A DNA stretch of 64,000 bases from Owenia fusiformis. Taxonomy: Eukaryota > Annelida > Polychaeta > Sabellida > Oweniidae. Both the position numbers and the translations under genes were made by a program. Every line of letters begins with the position of its first letter. Position 1 is the first letter of the stretch. The stretch is taken from NCBI GenBank assembly GCA_903813345.2, contig CAIIXF020000002.1, forward strand, positions 31,056,926 through 31,120,925. The letters run 5' to 3'. Below, one piece after another: positions 22,885 through 35,179 of this stretch. The notes under the pieces were generated by a model, which saw only the letters and a list, made by a program, of their open reading frames with translations, did no database searches and was not told the DNA's origin.

Positions 22885-23693
22885 TGCTGTTGATTCTCAG
22901 GTCTGCTCCTGACCATGGAGTGGGCTTTAAATGTTTGCATACTGCCGATCATAACAAAAGTCCAAGTTACACTGTGTGCACGTTTAGAGCATCTTGCTTC
23001 ATCAAGCTTCGGACCTATCCTCACCTTGATTCACCAGAAATTATTGGTTATACACTAAATAAACAAACCCCAGCTGATGCGCTGTCTTGAATATCATTAT
23101 CCATAGATAGAACGTAGTGATTGAGCGTGGGAGCCGGTTTAGAGTGCACGACAGTTATACAATATTCCCTTTACACTAACAAAGGTAAAGAAGAAACATA
23201 AACATTCTCTTTGGATTACATAATTGTTAAACGCCATTGTAAACTTGCTTTTATACTTGACTTGCATATCCTTGTAACATGGGGACCCTGTGCATAAACA
23301 TGACAATTGGTAAAATATTCCATACCTAAACTAAATCACCCATTCAAAAGTAATGTCAGTGGAAATAATCGTGCGGGTTTCCGCAATGGGGCGAACATAA
23401 AATTACAATATTTCGCATTTTCGATTACGTATGCATACATTTGCATCTACCCCTGTTGATCAAAGGGCCCGAAATAATGTTTATAACATGACGTTAGATT
23501 TGCACACAATGCTGTAAATGCATTGTAAAATAGGCATAGTATGCAGCTACGCCCAAATAAAATGTTAAAGGACAAGACTATGTTGAATCATGCCATGAAA
23601 CAATGTAACTGCCTTATGAACATTATATGCAGAAAGATTTTTATATTACGGATCTTTTGAATTAAATCTGTGATTTTAAGTGAAGTCTAATGA

Positions 23694-23760
23694 CATGCCC
23701 GTAACCAGCTTTTGGTTAGGGGTGGGACTATAAACCCCCTCCTGCCCACACATACTGTAG
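23694..23760. repeat. dispersed repeat fragment, CCCGTAACCAGC type
   Basis: Related to the repeats at 22037 and 28930, sharing GCCCGTARCCAG and TTTTGGTTAGGGG. Confidence 0.55.
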
Positions 23761-26023
23761 AATGTATCCATGCTAAAGTAAACTAGCACCATTTGTAACG
23801 TGAAAGGTATGTTTAACAACACAAGTTCAATGTTGAAGGGCGATCCTGAAAATCCATAAATTACCTTTAACTAAAAATTGAATGACCTATTGAGGATACT
23901 GTACAGAAATCACAATGATTGGTGTATTTAAAATCTCAACAACCAACCATGGTCATAATAAACACAGAACATGATTTAGCTCATTGTTCTCTGGACATGA
24001 ATCAATCAAACAATGTCTCGCATGTTGAAGCTGAAGTGCGGAAATTTGACAACTAACTTTTGGACATCCTCCATGTAATCACTCAACTGTTCTAAGTTGT
24101 AGACTGTGTTTGCATTAACCTTACCTATAGGATCTATCCAGTTAAACTTGACATTGGAAAGGCCTTGGACAATTATTAGTACAAGTATATATATATATAT
24201 GTCAATTTGTATTGAGGAAATTGAATATTTAATGTTGTACCAACGTATAATACAACTTTTAAACGAGGCAAAGTACTAAATTGTATATCTAAGTATGAGC
24301 TATGAATTGATCATTACCGTTTTACCGAATCCATTTTTAAAAAAACGAACTGAGAATTCTCTCTTGATAGCCACGACTCATTAATCCGAAACAAAAGTAA
24401 AATAGGTAATTTCCCTTTTTATTGCTGGACACTTTCTACGATTTTGATGACCATTTGATTTTTTCAGATGAACATAATTCATTTCAAACACGGCCTAAAT
24501 ATTTCATTTTTGCACAAAAGGTGCCTTTGTATATCCAGATTATTATTTGAGTTAATCTTTCTTTAGAATGTACATGTATAAATAACTAGAAAATTCTTCT
24601 CAAAATTGCATAAAGTTTCTCATGCAAATCTGCCTTAATAAAATGCCGGATACGAAGACGGACATTCCTGTCAACAAAGACTTACTAATTCTATACCATT
24701 GCTGTCAAAGATGGATAAACTAAGAACAGATCAAGATACCATAAATATATCAAAAACAGTAACAGGTACAATTTGGACCATAAATGAGAGAATTTTCAAG
24801 AGGCCATACATCAGTGGATGAGAGTATGCGAAATGTAAGATATACACATTTAGGGGATATGTATCAAGAGAATATTGGAAACACGGGCTTTCAAACCACC
24901 ATGGTTTTGAAACGGTGATAGAAAATCGACTACTCATTTATTTATGATCCAAACTGTAAGTCTAGAAGGCCTAAAAATCTAATAATTCCACTTACCCCAA
25001 GATCTTTCCCCATCTTTCTTTAGTTTATATTAACAGCAACTTCAAAAACTCCTTTTGGTCTGGTTGACTCCAACTTCGATTCTGTGAAGCAGAATTTGAC
25101 GAAGTGCAATCACAAATTGTTGAGTGTCAAAAATTGGTCACATACATAATAAGAGCCAATTATATCATGAAATAATGTAATTAAGAAGTAAGTAAACTAA
25201 TAAACAGGTTCCTTGTTGTTTCTTGACCTTAACACGTAAGGCCCTACATATACCTGAATAATATACATCTATAAAATCGAACGATCGGTGAACCAATCGG
25301 TGAACCAATAAGCCTGTTTGCGTATGCTGGGTGTGTACCATTTGATATTTCTAGTCCTTTTCTGTGATGCAGTCTTTATTAGCCGTTTTATAAATAGGCT
25401 ATTTGGTTACCAATTCAATGTTGATCAATACTGGCCGTTGGGGAACAATAAGGCCTGGGGATATTTTATAAACTGATGTTTAAAAAGTTCCCGAGTCGTA
25501 CTGAGTTGATACTGTGTAGTGTCTTGTATAAGGTCTAGATTTGCACACGAGGCTGTTAGAGATGTGCCCAGGATGAAGAAAAGATGGACGTAACATAAGA
25601 AACTATTTCAGTACAGTTTATTACGGCATTACCGAACCCCGGGAAATGAAATTACCATACACAGAAAATTGTCATTTCAAGATAACAATCTCTGTATGTT
25701 TATAATCCAAACGCACACAAGTCACACAATGCGCACATGAATAAGGTCATTCGGTTCAAGGACGCCTTGTTCGGTTGGTGGTCGCGTGCAAACAAGATTT
25801 GTATCAAGTTTTTCATGAATTAAAGGCAGGCCAATATAGCAATTTTCACATAGTAAGTAGTACGATGAATTCAATTTGAAAAAAACTTAACCCTTTCAAT
25901 TTGTATTGTGTAAATATTTAAAGATATTTATACTCAAATATACAAATAATTCTATTTTCTCGTAGTATGTCAAATGGTTCCTCCCTATCTCAATTTTCTA
26001 AATAGCGGTTGTTTATCAGTTTT

Positions 26024-26097
26024 ATACATCTTGGATTTTCAAGGTATGATGTGTTTATGATTGAAAATTAAACTGGGAAAAAGTATGTTGTTTATAT
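26024..26097. repeat. dispersed repeat, copy B
   Basis: Diverged copy of 21335-21419. Confidence 0.55.
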
Positions 26098-27660
26098 TCA
26101 TTCTGATACTCAGGCATGACATCAGAGGCCGTGCACTGAGTTATTTATATGCTTACCCCATCACATTTTGTTGTTTTTTTGCCTGGAGGATGGAGCTCAT
26201 TAATCAACAACCTTCGTGTTGTCGTGTCATCCTATGACCAGTAAGGAGAGAATGATTTTTTGGACTCTCTGTGTACTATCTATAATATATTCATCCTAGG
26301 TCTGTATAAACTATGAATTTAACCTTACAAAACTTCTTAACGGAGAGGAATAAGGGAAAATGCTTGCCGAATTCTGAATCTGTGTATTTTTTTAATGATT
26401 TTTCACCGTCTTAGAATTTCAATTTTTTTCCTTTGAAAAAATGAGATTTGCATTGTTTTCCAATTAGAAAAATGAGTAAACATGAATAGCTCGAAATCTA
26501 ACGGTGAGATTTTGTTTTAAAAAATCATGGATATCAAGGCTAAATATAGCTATACAGTAAACATAAAAAAGCAATGCTTGGACTCTTCATATTCACACAA
26601 AAAATTAGTTAGTAAATGAGGTTTGATATTTGTGAGAATAAGTTGTACGAGGTGCAATGCTCTACAAACACCAGACTACAGGGTGGATTAGGATCAATGA
26701 CACACATAAAAATTAATTTAAAAATATTTCATGATAATTATCTCAAACAAAAGCAGTTAGCGAAGGATACGTTTCATTACACTCAATAAATAGTTATCAC
26801 TTTTGACTATATATACATATCTCATGGGAATGTATTTCCATCTGCTCAAGATATCATATTTTAGCTTCAGTAATCACAATCGTTGGATAATACATTTGTC
26901 TCAGAATGATAGGCCACCCTGTAGCAATGTAGCTTTCACTTGACGTGTACCCTTGAGAATAATGAACTTACTTTCAAATTGGTCTTGCTTTTGTGGTGTA
27001 TGTGGCTTTTTAGCAAATCTGCCACGCTCATTTCTTTCCAGAACCATCTTGTTCAAATGTATGTTTATATATACGCGCATGTATAGACAGATGACATAGA
27101 TACATATAAATTATATATTGCACCTGTATCTACTTACTTTGGAAAAATGCAAATGCATGAACATATATTTTCATCTTATATATGACTTCAAGCTAACATA
27201 TTATTTCATATTTATATTTTCATAGTTAGTTTAACATGAATAATAGATCCATGAGAACAATATTCTTTGTTTTTTCTAAATTGATGGGTTTACTGTGAAT
27301 TCAATAAATTACAATTTGCAAGAGGTAAGTACATATACTGTATGAGCTAGCTAGTGGCTTTGTATTTTATGTTAGGCCAGGGTAATTAATTAATTAATTA
27401 AATTAGTTGTTTCTTTTCTATTTTTCAAAATTGATAAGGGAATGACGGTTTTTATATTACCTTTTTTGTCTATCTAAAATGATGATGAGGGACGGGATGA
27501 TTTTTTTCTTTAAAATAACTGTAAAAACAAATAACTAATTTTGAAGGAAATAAACTGAGTTTATGTTGAATTTATATGTTGAATTTAGCCTACTTAACTG
27601 GTATATTTGATCATATATCAGTACCACGATATTGTCAATTATCCTGATCCATAAAAAGTA

Positions 27661-28045
27661 ATTTTTTTTCTTTTATTCTTTATTTCTACCCACACTTGTG
27701 AGCATAAAATAGTACATATACATACAATGATAATACAGTTTAGTTTAATTCCCTACCACCAATAATCTTCATCAATTTACTTAATTGCACAGAATATTTA
27801 ATATTTGACAACAAACTTTTAAATTTTAACATATTTGGTTGTCTAATGAAGTAGTTATCTAGAAGTATTTTTCTGTCATCTTCAAAAAGTTTACATTCTA
27901 AAATATAATGGTACTCATCTCCTAGTCTGCTACATTTGGTACACACTCTCTCTAACCTTGGTCTTTTTATGAATCTCCCTGTTTCTATAGGAAGATTATG
28001 ATTTGAAGTTCTAAGTTTCACACGCCATGGATGCGCGTGTACGGT
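27661..28045 (-). mobile_element. LINE 3' fragment (reverse transcriptase C-terminus)
   Basis: The minus strand encodes KLRTSNHNLPIETGRF and then a zinc-knuckle-like motif (CTKCSRLGDEYHYILEC). It stops at 27740 and has an A-rich tail ending about 27661. This is the C-terminal end of a LINE protein from a different family than the one at 1118. The match begins abruptly near 28030, so the copy is 5' truncated. Confidence 0.8.
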
Positions 28046-28426
28046 GTTTTTTTTTCTCAGAAATGGCAGAAAAAAGGTGGAGGGGGATTGGGCCACACAC
28101 GGGCAAGAATGAGAAACAACTAATTTAATTACCCTAACCTTAGTTCATCCAGTAGTGCGTTTTTACTGCAAAGTAGTGTTTTTATATGCAGCTTAATAGC
28201 ATAAAATATGTTGAATGAAGCATATGGTGGGGATTAGTCGTGTGACACACAAACTGACCAATACATGGGGGTATTAGCTACTTTTCACATAAACCAAAGG
28301 AGGACAGTGCTTTTATTTCAACTGGGAGCTTACCTTCACACCGCCTTCACACGACTGATCATGTGACCATGGTGGTGGTCCCCTTTAAGGTACAGCTGGA
28401 AAATAACATTTTGGTAAAAATTGCTA

Positions 28427-28930
28427 TACCTGCACATGTTATTTTCTGGTACAAAATAAAGCATGAAGGCATGCGTCAATTTCCTTGCCTTTTTCAGAAA
28501 AGTATCATTACATTGTCTTCTTGTAGAATATCTGGTAGGAGTTCAATGGGAACTCCAGGAAATTCTGATATTTCACACTTTCTATTTTTCCAAATTTTCT
28601 TTCAAAGTTTCCAGACAACACAGGAGCTGCCATTGACCTGTTTCCAGGTTTACTAAAAGTAGACAGTGTAATGATACTTTCCTGGAAAAAAGCAAGGAAA
28701 TACACACATGCATTAAACTCATACCAGATATTCTAAAAGAAGACAATGTAATGATACTTTCCTGAAAAAAGCAAGGAAATTGACAGATGCCTTCATACTT
28801 TATTTGTACCAGAAAATATACCCTTTGCATTCGTTTAACTTCACTTCATAAAAGAGAGCTTCGTCTTCGTCTTGTAGTTTAACTAGACTCTGAACGCAGG
28901 GTACAGAAAATAACATGTGCAGGTAAGTCC
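28427..28930. repeat. imperfect inverted repeat, one arm interrupted by a MITE
   Basis: The left arm (about 28427-28535, TACCTGCACATGTTATTTTC...) is repeated in reverse complement at about 28730-28925. Part of the right arm is also tandemly repeated at about 28650-28700. The right arm contains the MITE at 28819-28903. The left arm shows the uninterrupted sequence. Confidence 0.75.
28819..28903. mobile_element. 85-bp MITE, second copy, 9-bp target duplication
   Basis: Starts TACCCTTTGCATTCG and ends ACGCAGGGTA, as at 21546. It is flanked by CAGAAAATA at 28810-28818 and 28904-28912. The intact target is present in inverted form at about 28436-28455. Confidence 0.88.
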
Positions 28931-29060
28931 ATGCCCGTAGCCAGGTTTTGGTTAGGGGGGGGGGGGGCTCGGACCACAAGGGTGTTATTAACAAGACACC
29001 AGGAGTGGCCACGAAAACAAGGGAGGGGACCTAAAAATTTCCGCGCTTGTTCAGAAGAAA
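28930..29060. repeat. dispersed G-rich repeat, CCCGTAGCCAGG type
   Basis: Opens ATGCCCGTAGCCAGG and has a G run of about 12. It is the same family as 22037 and 23694. Confidence 0.6.
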
Positions 29061-29159
29061 ATAAGGGCTCAAATTTTGAAAAATGCCAAGTAATTCCCTA
29101 ATGTTGTTAAAAATGACTAGTTCGTTAATTTAGACGGAAAAAAATTCGAGCCAAATTAT

Positions 29160-30260
29160 CATGGCCTGTAAAATAATAGCTTGTGAGTGATATAGCCAGA
29201 GGGCATGCTCCCCTGGAAAATTTAGGAGTTTTGGGCTAACTTATTGCGTTCTGGGCGATTCTCAAAATAAATGATTTGAATTTTTAGGCTTTTTAGCGCA
29301 TTCTGGACGATTCTGATGCGTTCTGATCGTTCTAGGGATCAAAATATATAGGCGAGTAGGAACTATGAAAAAATAAGGAATTTAAAGTCTCGAGAGGTAT
29401 GAAGACAAATTATATACCAAATTAAAGCTAGAGACTTCATCTTTAAGGATCTGATATTAATTTCTTCCAAATGTGCCTCGGTTGCTATGGAAACGGGACG
29501 CAAAATCAACGCCCACTTTTCAAATCTCTCAATAAGTGCTTCATGCATTTCGGATTGAAACTTTTTTGTTTCCTGACCTATCTTACCTTAATTGGTATCA
29601 GAAGAAGCGGAATAAGAATTTTTCTCATAAAATGCATAAATTATGTTAAATAGCTCATTTGCATATTAATTATGACGTCATCAATCATATTTTCGTTAAT
29701 AAATAGCAATATGTTCAAACCCATCTGGATTTTCTGTGTTTGAGGCCCATCTAATTGGAGTAAAATGTGAAATCATATTTAATACTGTAGAGGAGATTGT
29801 TAGCATTAATATTTAGATATTTACTATGGTCAAATTTGCTGACATTGCTATGGAAACGGGACAGAAAGACAACGCCCACTTTTCAAGTGTTTTTAGTGGT
29901 AAATTCCTTTTTGCATGTAACTTTCTTGTTGCTTGATCATTTTAAACTTTATTGGTACCAAATGAAGCGGAATCAGAGTACCTTTCATCGCATGCATAAA
30001 TTATGTTAATTTGCTCATTTGCATATCAATTATGACGTCATCAATCACATTTTCATCAAAAACAGCAATCTTTTCAAAGCCATTGGGGTTTCCGTTGTTA
30101 AAAAACATTGAACTTGAAATAAACATGTTATTTTTGATATCATATATAAAAGAATGTTACGCATTGATATTGTGATGTTCATTTTAGACAATTTTGCTAA
30201 TTTTGCTATGGAAACTGAGTGGAAATTCTAAGCCTATTTTTCAAATATTTTAATTGGTAA
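29160..30260. repeat. modular repeat, left member of an inverted pair
   Basis: About 365-bp modules recur at 29482, 29846 and (diverged) 30205. Each has TTGCTATGGAAACGGGAC followed by CAACGCCCACTTTTCAA. Two of them continue to GCTCATTTGCATAT and AATTATGACGTCATCAAT. Related modules lie in reverse orientation at 35180-36440. The outer part has GCGCATTCTGG motifs. Confidence 0.7.
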
Positions 30261-30299
30261 ATCCCTTCATTTGAGCTCTGGTATGTTCCCAAATTACCC

Positions 30300-33070
30300 C
30301 ATGGTTGGTCGTGGAGGTTCCAAAGTATCGCCTCTGTAATATAGTAATATCTAGTGCCAGTAGTGGTTACCTGATTGCCTCATTACCTCTTAGATGTTTT
30401 CTAATAACCCCGAGTGATCGCTAATAGCATATAACTACCCCAGTTGCCACTTTTACCCTCTAGGTTTTCACTGGTAGACTCAAGTGGTTTAATTGTAAAC
30501 AGTGGTTGGCTCAGTGTCTACACACGAGCCCCTAGTGGTACCCTAGTTGCCCCAATATGATCTCTAGTAGCCCCTAGTGGTACCCTAATTACCCCAAGCG
30601 GTTCCCTAATAGCTCTCTGTCCTAATGGATCACTAGCAGCACTCGGTGGTTCACTGGTAGGCTTCTCTTGTTCCCTAGAGGGTCCAAGTGGTTTTCTAAT
30701 AGACCTCAATGGTCCTCTAGTTGTCTCTAGTAGTTCCCCAGTTGTTCACTTATGGCTCTTGTTGTTCCCTAGAAGTCCCTCATGGGTTTTAAGTAGACCT
30801 TAGTGGTTTCCTAATAGGTTCAACTGGTGATTTAGTGGTTTCCTAGGTACCCTTATAAGTTCTCTAGTAGCCCTTAGCCGTTCCCTAGCAGTCCCTAATG
30901 GATCATTAGTAGGCTCATGTTTCCATAGTAGCCACCTAATTTCCCCAAGTGGTTCTCTAGTAGCCCTTATTGGTACCCTAGTTGGCCATTTTTTTGTTCT
31001 GGCATAGCCCCAAGTGGCTCACTAGTAGCCCTCAGTGGTTCCCTAGTATTCACTTATGGGTTTTAAGTAAGCCCTCGTGGTTTCCTAAAAGGTTCAGCTG
31101 GTAGTCCCTAGTGGATTATTACTAGGCCAGTGTTTCCATAATAGCCTAGTTACCCTTAATAGTTCTCTAGTAGCCCTGAGTGGTATCCTAGTTGCCCCAA
31201 GTGGTTCTCGTGTAGGCCAAAGTGATTCACTAGTATCTCTCAGTGGTTCACTAAAGGCTTTCTTGTTCCCAAGAGGGCCCAAACAGTTTTCTCATAGACC
31301 TTAATGGTTCTCTAGTTTTCCCTAGTAATTCCCTAGTTGTTCACTTATAGCCCTTGTGGTTCCCTAGAAGTCCCTCATGGGTTTTAAGTAGACCTTAGTG
31401 GTTTCTTAATAGGTTCAACTGGTGATTTAGTGGTTTCCTAGTTACCCTTATAAGTTCTCTAGTAGCCCTTAGCCGTTCCCTAGTAGTCCCTAATGGATCA
31501 TTAGTAGGCTCGTATTTCCATAGTAGCCACCTAATTTCCCCAAGTGGTTCTCAAGTAGCCCTTATTGGTACCCTAGTTGGCCATTTTTTGTTCTCGCATA
31601 GCCCCAAGTGGTTCACTAGTAGCCCTCGATGGTTCCCTAGTATTCACTTATGGGTTTTAAGTAAGGCTTCGTGGTTTCCTAAAAGGTTCAGCTGGTAGTC
31701 CCTAGTGGATTATTACTAGACCAGTGTTTCCGTAGTAGCCTAGTTACCCTTAATAGTTCTCTAGTAGCCCTGAGTGGTATCCTAGTTGCCCCAAGTGGTT
31801 CTCGTGTAGGCCAAAGTGATTCACTAGTATCTCTCTGTGGTTCACTAAAGGCTTTTCTTGTTCCCTAGAGGGCCCAAACAGTTTTCTCATAGACCTTAAT
31901 GGTTCTCTAGTTGTCCCTAGTAATTCCCTAGTTGTTCAGAAATAGCCCCTAGTTTTTCCTTAGTAGTCCTAAGTAGGCCTTAGTGGTTTCACAATAGGTT
32001 CTACTGGTGTGTTTGTGGTTCCCTAGTTACCCTTACTAGTTCACTAATAGCCCTTAATGGTTCATTAGTAGTTCTTATTGAATCAATAGTAGGCCAATGT
32101 TTTTAAAGTAGCCCCTAGTGGTACCTTAGTTTCCCCAAGTGATTTTTCAATAGCCCTTATATTAGTAGAACTCTATTTGCCCAAAGTGGTTCTCTTTTAG
32201 CCCAAAATAGTAGCCCCCATTGGTTCACTGTAGGCTTTTTTTGTTCTTTAGAGGACCAAAGCGGTGTTCTAATAGACCCTAATGGTTCTCTTGTTGTTCC
32301 AAGTAGTTCCCTAGTTGTTTGCTAATAGCCCTTAGTTTTTCCCCAATAGTCTCTTATGGGTCTTAAGTAGGCATTAGTGGTTTCCTAATAGGTTCTACTG
32401 TTTTAGTGGTTCCCTAGGTACCCTTAGTAGTTAACTAATACCCTTAATGGCTCCCTAGTAGGTCTTAATGGATCACTAATAGGCCAATGTTTCCAAAGTA
32501 TCCTTAGTGGTACCCTAGTTGCCCCAAGTGGTTATATTTTAGCCCAAAGTAGTTCCCTAGTATCTAGTTGTTCCATAGAAGGGGTTTCATTATAGGTTCT
32601 ACTGGTGCGTTAGGGGTTCCCTAGTGGATGGATCATTAGTATAGTTCCCTAGTTGCACACAGTGGTTTATCAATAGCACTTAGTAGTTTACAAGTAGGGT
32701 CGGTTGGTTCCCTAGAGTGGTTTTCTGGCGATTCTCTTGTTGAGTCTATTTATTTGCCAATGGCTTTAAGTGGTTCACTAGATGTCCTTAGTTTCTCACT
32801 AAGATGCCTAAGGTCATTTACGTTACTTCTTCTCTGAGTAAGGTCATATAGGATCCCTAATTGAATCCAGCTTGTCACAAAATTTACCAAAATGATCCTA
32901 GAACATCTAGTAGATTCTCTAGCTACACCTAATAGTTTCCATGTAGCATGAAACGGTTCTGTAGGTGCCTCTTGTGATTACCAGCTGGCATGAAAAGTTT
33001 CTTAGTAGATCCGAGTGATTCCCAGGTCGCTCATATTGTTTTCCAGTGATTGTCCAGTCGGCCCTTGTCA
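30300..33070. repeat. degenerate tandem repeat tract, AGTGGTTCCCTAGTAGCCC type
   Basis: About 2.8 kb of short degenerate units built from GTGGTTCCCTAGTAGCCC. A higher-order duplication of about 595 bp is visible, since GGGTTTTAAGTAGACCTTAG recurs near 30785 and 31379. Units decay toward 33000. No gene seen. Confidence 0.85.
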
Positions 33071-33082
33071 TTCACAGATCGC

Positions 33083-33600
33083 CCATGTGGAAATGGACCA
33101 TGGTCATACCATCAACCATGATATACAATGGTAATACCATGGTAAATGATGGTCAGGAACATGGCAATGAAATACCATGGTATGACCATGGTATTTCATT
33201 GTCACATCTTATAATGAAATGCCATCAACCATAATATACTATGGTAAATTATGGTCAGGAACATTGAAATACCATGGTATTTGATTGTCATATCTTACAA
33301 TGAAATGCCCTAAAATGCACTCAACCATGATATACCATGGTATATCATGGTAATACCATGGTAAATGATGGTCAGGAACATGGCAATGAAATACCATGGT
33401 ATTTGATGGTTAACTTTGAATATGAAATACCATGAAACATGGTATAACATGATATACCATGGTATACCATGGTCAAAAATAGACCAAAAAACATCATTGC
33501 CACCATGGTCAGAGTTGATGGTAATTTCATTGCCAATCATGATAGACCATGGTAAACCATGATATACCATGGTATCATGGTTTACTTTTAAACATGGGCC
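33083..33600. repeat. CCATGG-rich palindromic tract
   Basis: About 500 bp made of variations on ACCATGGTATACCATGGT, with TCATGGT and ATCAACCATGATA. The motif is its own reverse complement, so many hairpins are possible. Confidence 0.85.
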
Positions 33601-34330
33601 CTAGCGGTTACCAAGTAGGATGTGTTGGGCCCTACTTGTGCATTAACAATTCTAACTAGTTCCCTTGGGGCCTAGTGGTTTTTTCCATTGTTGTTAAATT
33701 TAGCAGGACCAGCCTGCATGGCACTAGACTATACTCCTGTTCTAAATAACATGTAGGTCAAGGAAGATAGCAAAAGCAAAAAGGGATCAATATTGATACA
33801 GCAAAATGTTTCATGGGGACTACAGTGAACTTGAAGAGGATGGTTATAGACAGACTATAATGAAGAGGGGAGATTTTAATGATCATTTTCATCTTGGGCA
33901 AGAATAAGGAATGAAGAGGAAGGACTATAAAATACACATATGTAGCAGTTTATTCAAAACCAGAATTATCAGGCAACCTATAATCAAGATGAAAGATTAT
34001 AAATCTAAGTATCTAGCAGTTGTTTTGACTAAAACAAACTTATAGAGGGATGATTATGAGAATGGGGGAGTCCAGCAAAGAAATGAACCTAGAGAGGGGA
34101 GACTATAAACATACAAGTTACATGTTCAATATGTACTAAAACCAGAGGTTTCTGGCAGATTATTAATGGATATGAAGAGAAGATAATATTAACAAATATT
34201 TGATATGAAGTTCCATTCCTCTGGTCTAAATGATTTAGGTCATAGTAGCCCCCGCATGGCAGCAGCCCCTTAAAAGGATAAATACCTGTATATTGATAGT
34301 ATAAACTTGACTGATTCTTGAATTAAGGTG
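33601..34330. other. no gene seen
   Basis: AT-rich single-copy-looking DNA with recurrent GAAGAGGGGAGATTATAA-like stretches. These may be decayed tandem repeats. Confidence 0.35.
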
Positions 34331-34970
34331 AACTTGTCCAAAGGCCTTGAAATGACCAGTACTTAGATATTCAGCTTTGACCTTGAGATGACTTTGGCCA
34401 ATTAACATTGACTTTGACTTAAGATTACCTTACCATGATTCGCCAAGGGTCACAGTATCATTCAAGTGCCAATGCCAAATACCTAGATATTGACCTTTGA
34501 CCTTGAGATGACCTTGACTAATAAATAGTTGACCTCGACCTCAGGTCATCTAATCATGGGTCACCAAGGGTCACAGCACAGCAGCCCCTTGGGTCTTAAA
34601 ATGCCTAATACCGAGATATCGACCGTTGACCATGGAATAACCTTGACCATAGGTCACATATTCATGTGTCGCCAAGGGTCAAAGCATCCCCAAGGACCTT
34701 CAATCACCAAATACCTAGATAATGACCTTTGACCTACAAATGACCTTGACCTCAGATGACCAAATCATGGTTCGCTAAGGGTTACAACAGTCCCCAAATG
34801 CATTTCAACACCAAAATGCCTCAAATATCGACCTTCGACCTTGAGCTTGTAGTTGATGTTAGGTCACCTTATAATGGGCTGTAAAGGGTCACAGCACAGA
34901 CCAAGGTTTTAAAAAGCCAAAGACCCCAAGATACTGACTTTTTACCTTTGAATGACATTGACCCCTGAAC
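34330..34970. repeat. tandem-like repeats rich in TGACCTTGA and GGGTCACAGCA
   Basis: Irregular units of about 110-120 bp repeat the order: ATACCTAGATAT, TGACCTTTGACC, TTGAGATGACCTTGAC, then CACCAAGGGTCACAGCA. Perfect TGACCTTTGACCT sites lie at 34491-34503 and 34723-34735. Confidence 0.7.
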
Positions 34971-35179
34971 TTCGTAGAATGCCCACCGACACACTTCGTA
35001 TTTTGACCAAGTATGAGGGTCCTAGGAGGAGATGTCCAGACAGACAGACTACCGTGGTTTACAGTAAGAGGAAAATATGTTATTGCTTAATATTATTAAG
35101 TTACATATTATACATATACATCCGTCAGACATTGGTTTCAAAATCCTACAGACTGACAAATAATGGTTGAAACACACTT

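Larger units (their letters stand above)
21067..27660. other. gene-free, AT-rich, repeat-bearing DNA
   Basis: I find no convincing exon. The short open frames here lack family resemblance and splice context. Contents noticed: a MITE at 21546-21626, an 80-bp dispersed repeat pair, G- or C-rich tracts, a (TA)n run near 24187, and a TAAT repeat near 27381. The rest is unassigned. Confidence 0.5.

Noticed and set aside
22701-22920. hAT-like MITE suggested by CAGTGGCGGAT
   Set aside because: The other end (CAGGAGCAGACC in reverse) does not pair well and no target duplication was found.
24731-24937. Small minus-strand open frame, and similar ones at 34952-35170, 36716-36943 and 46388-46606
   Set aside because: No recognisable domain, no splice sites in phase, and composition like the surrounding non-coding DNA.
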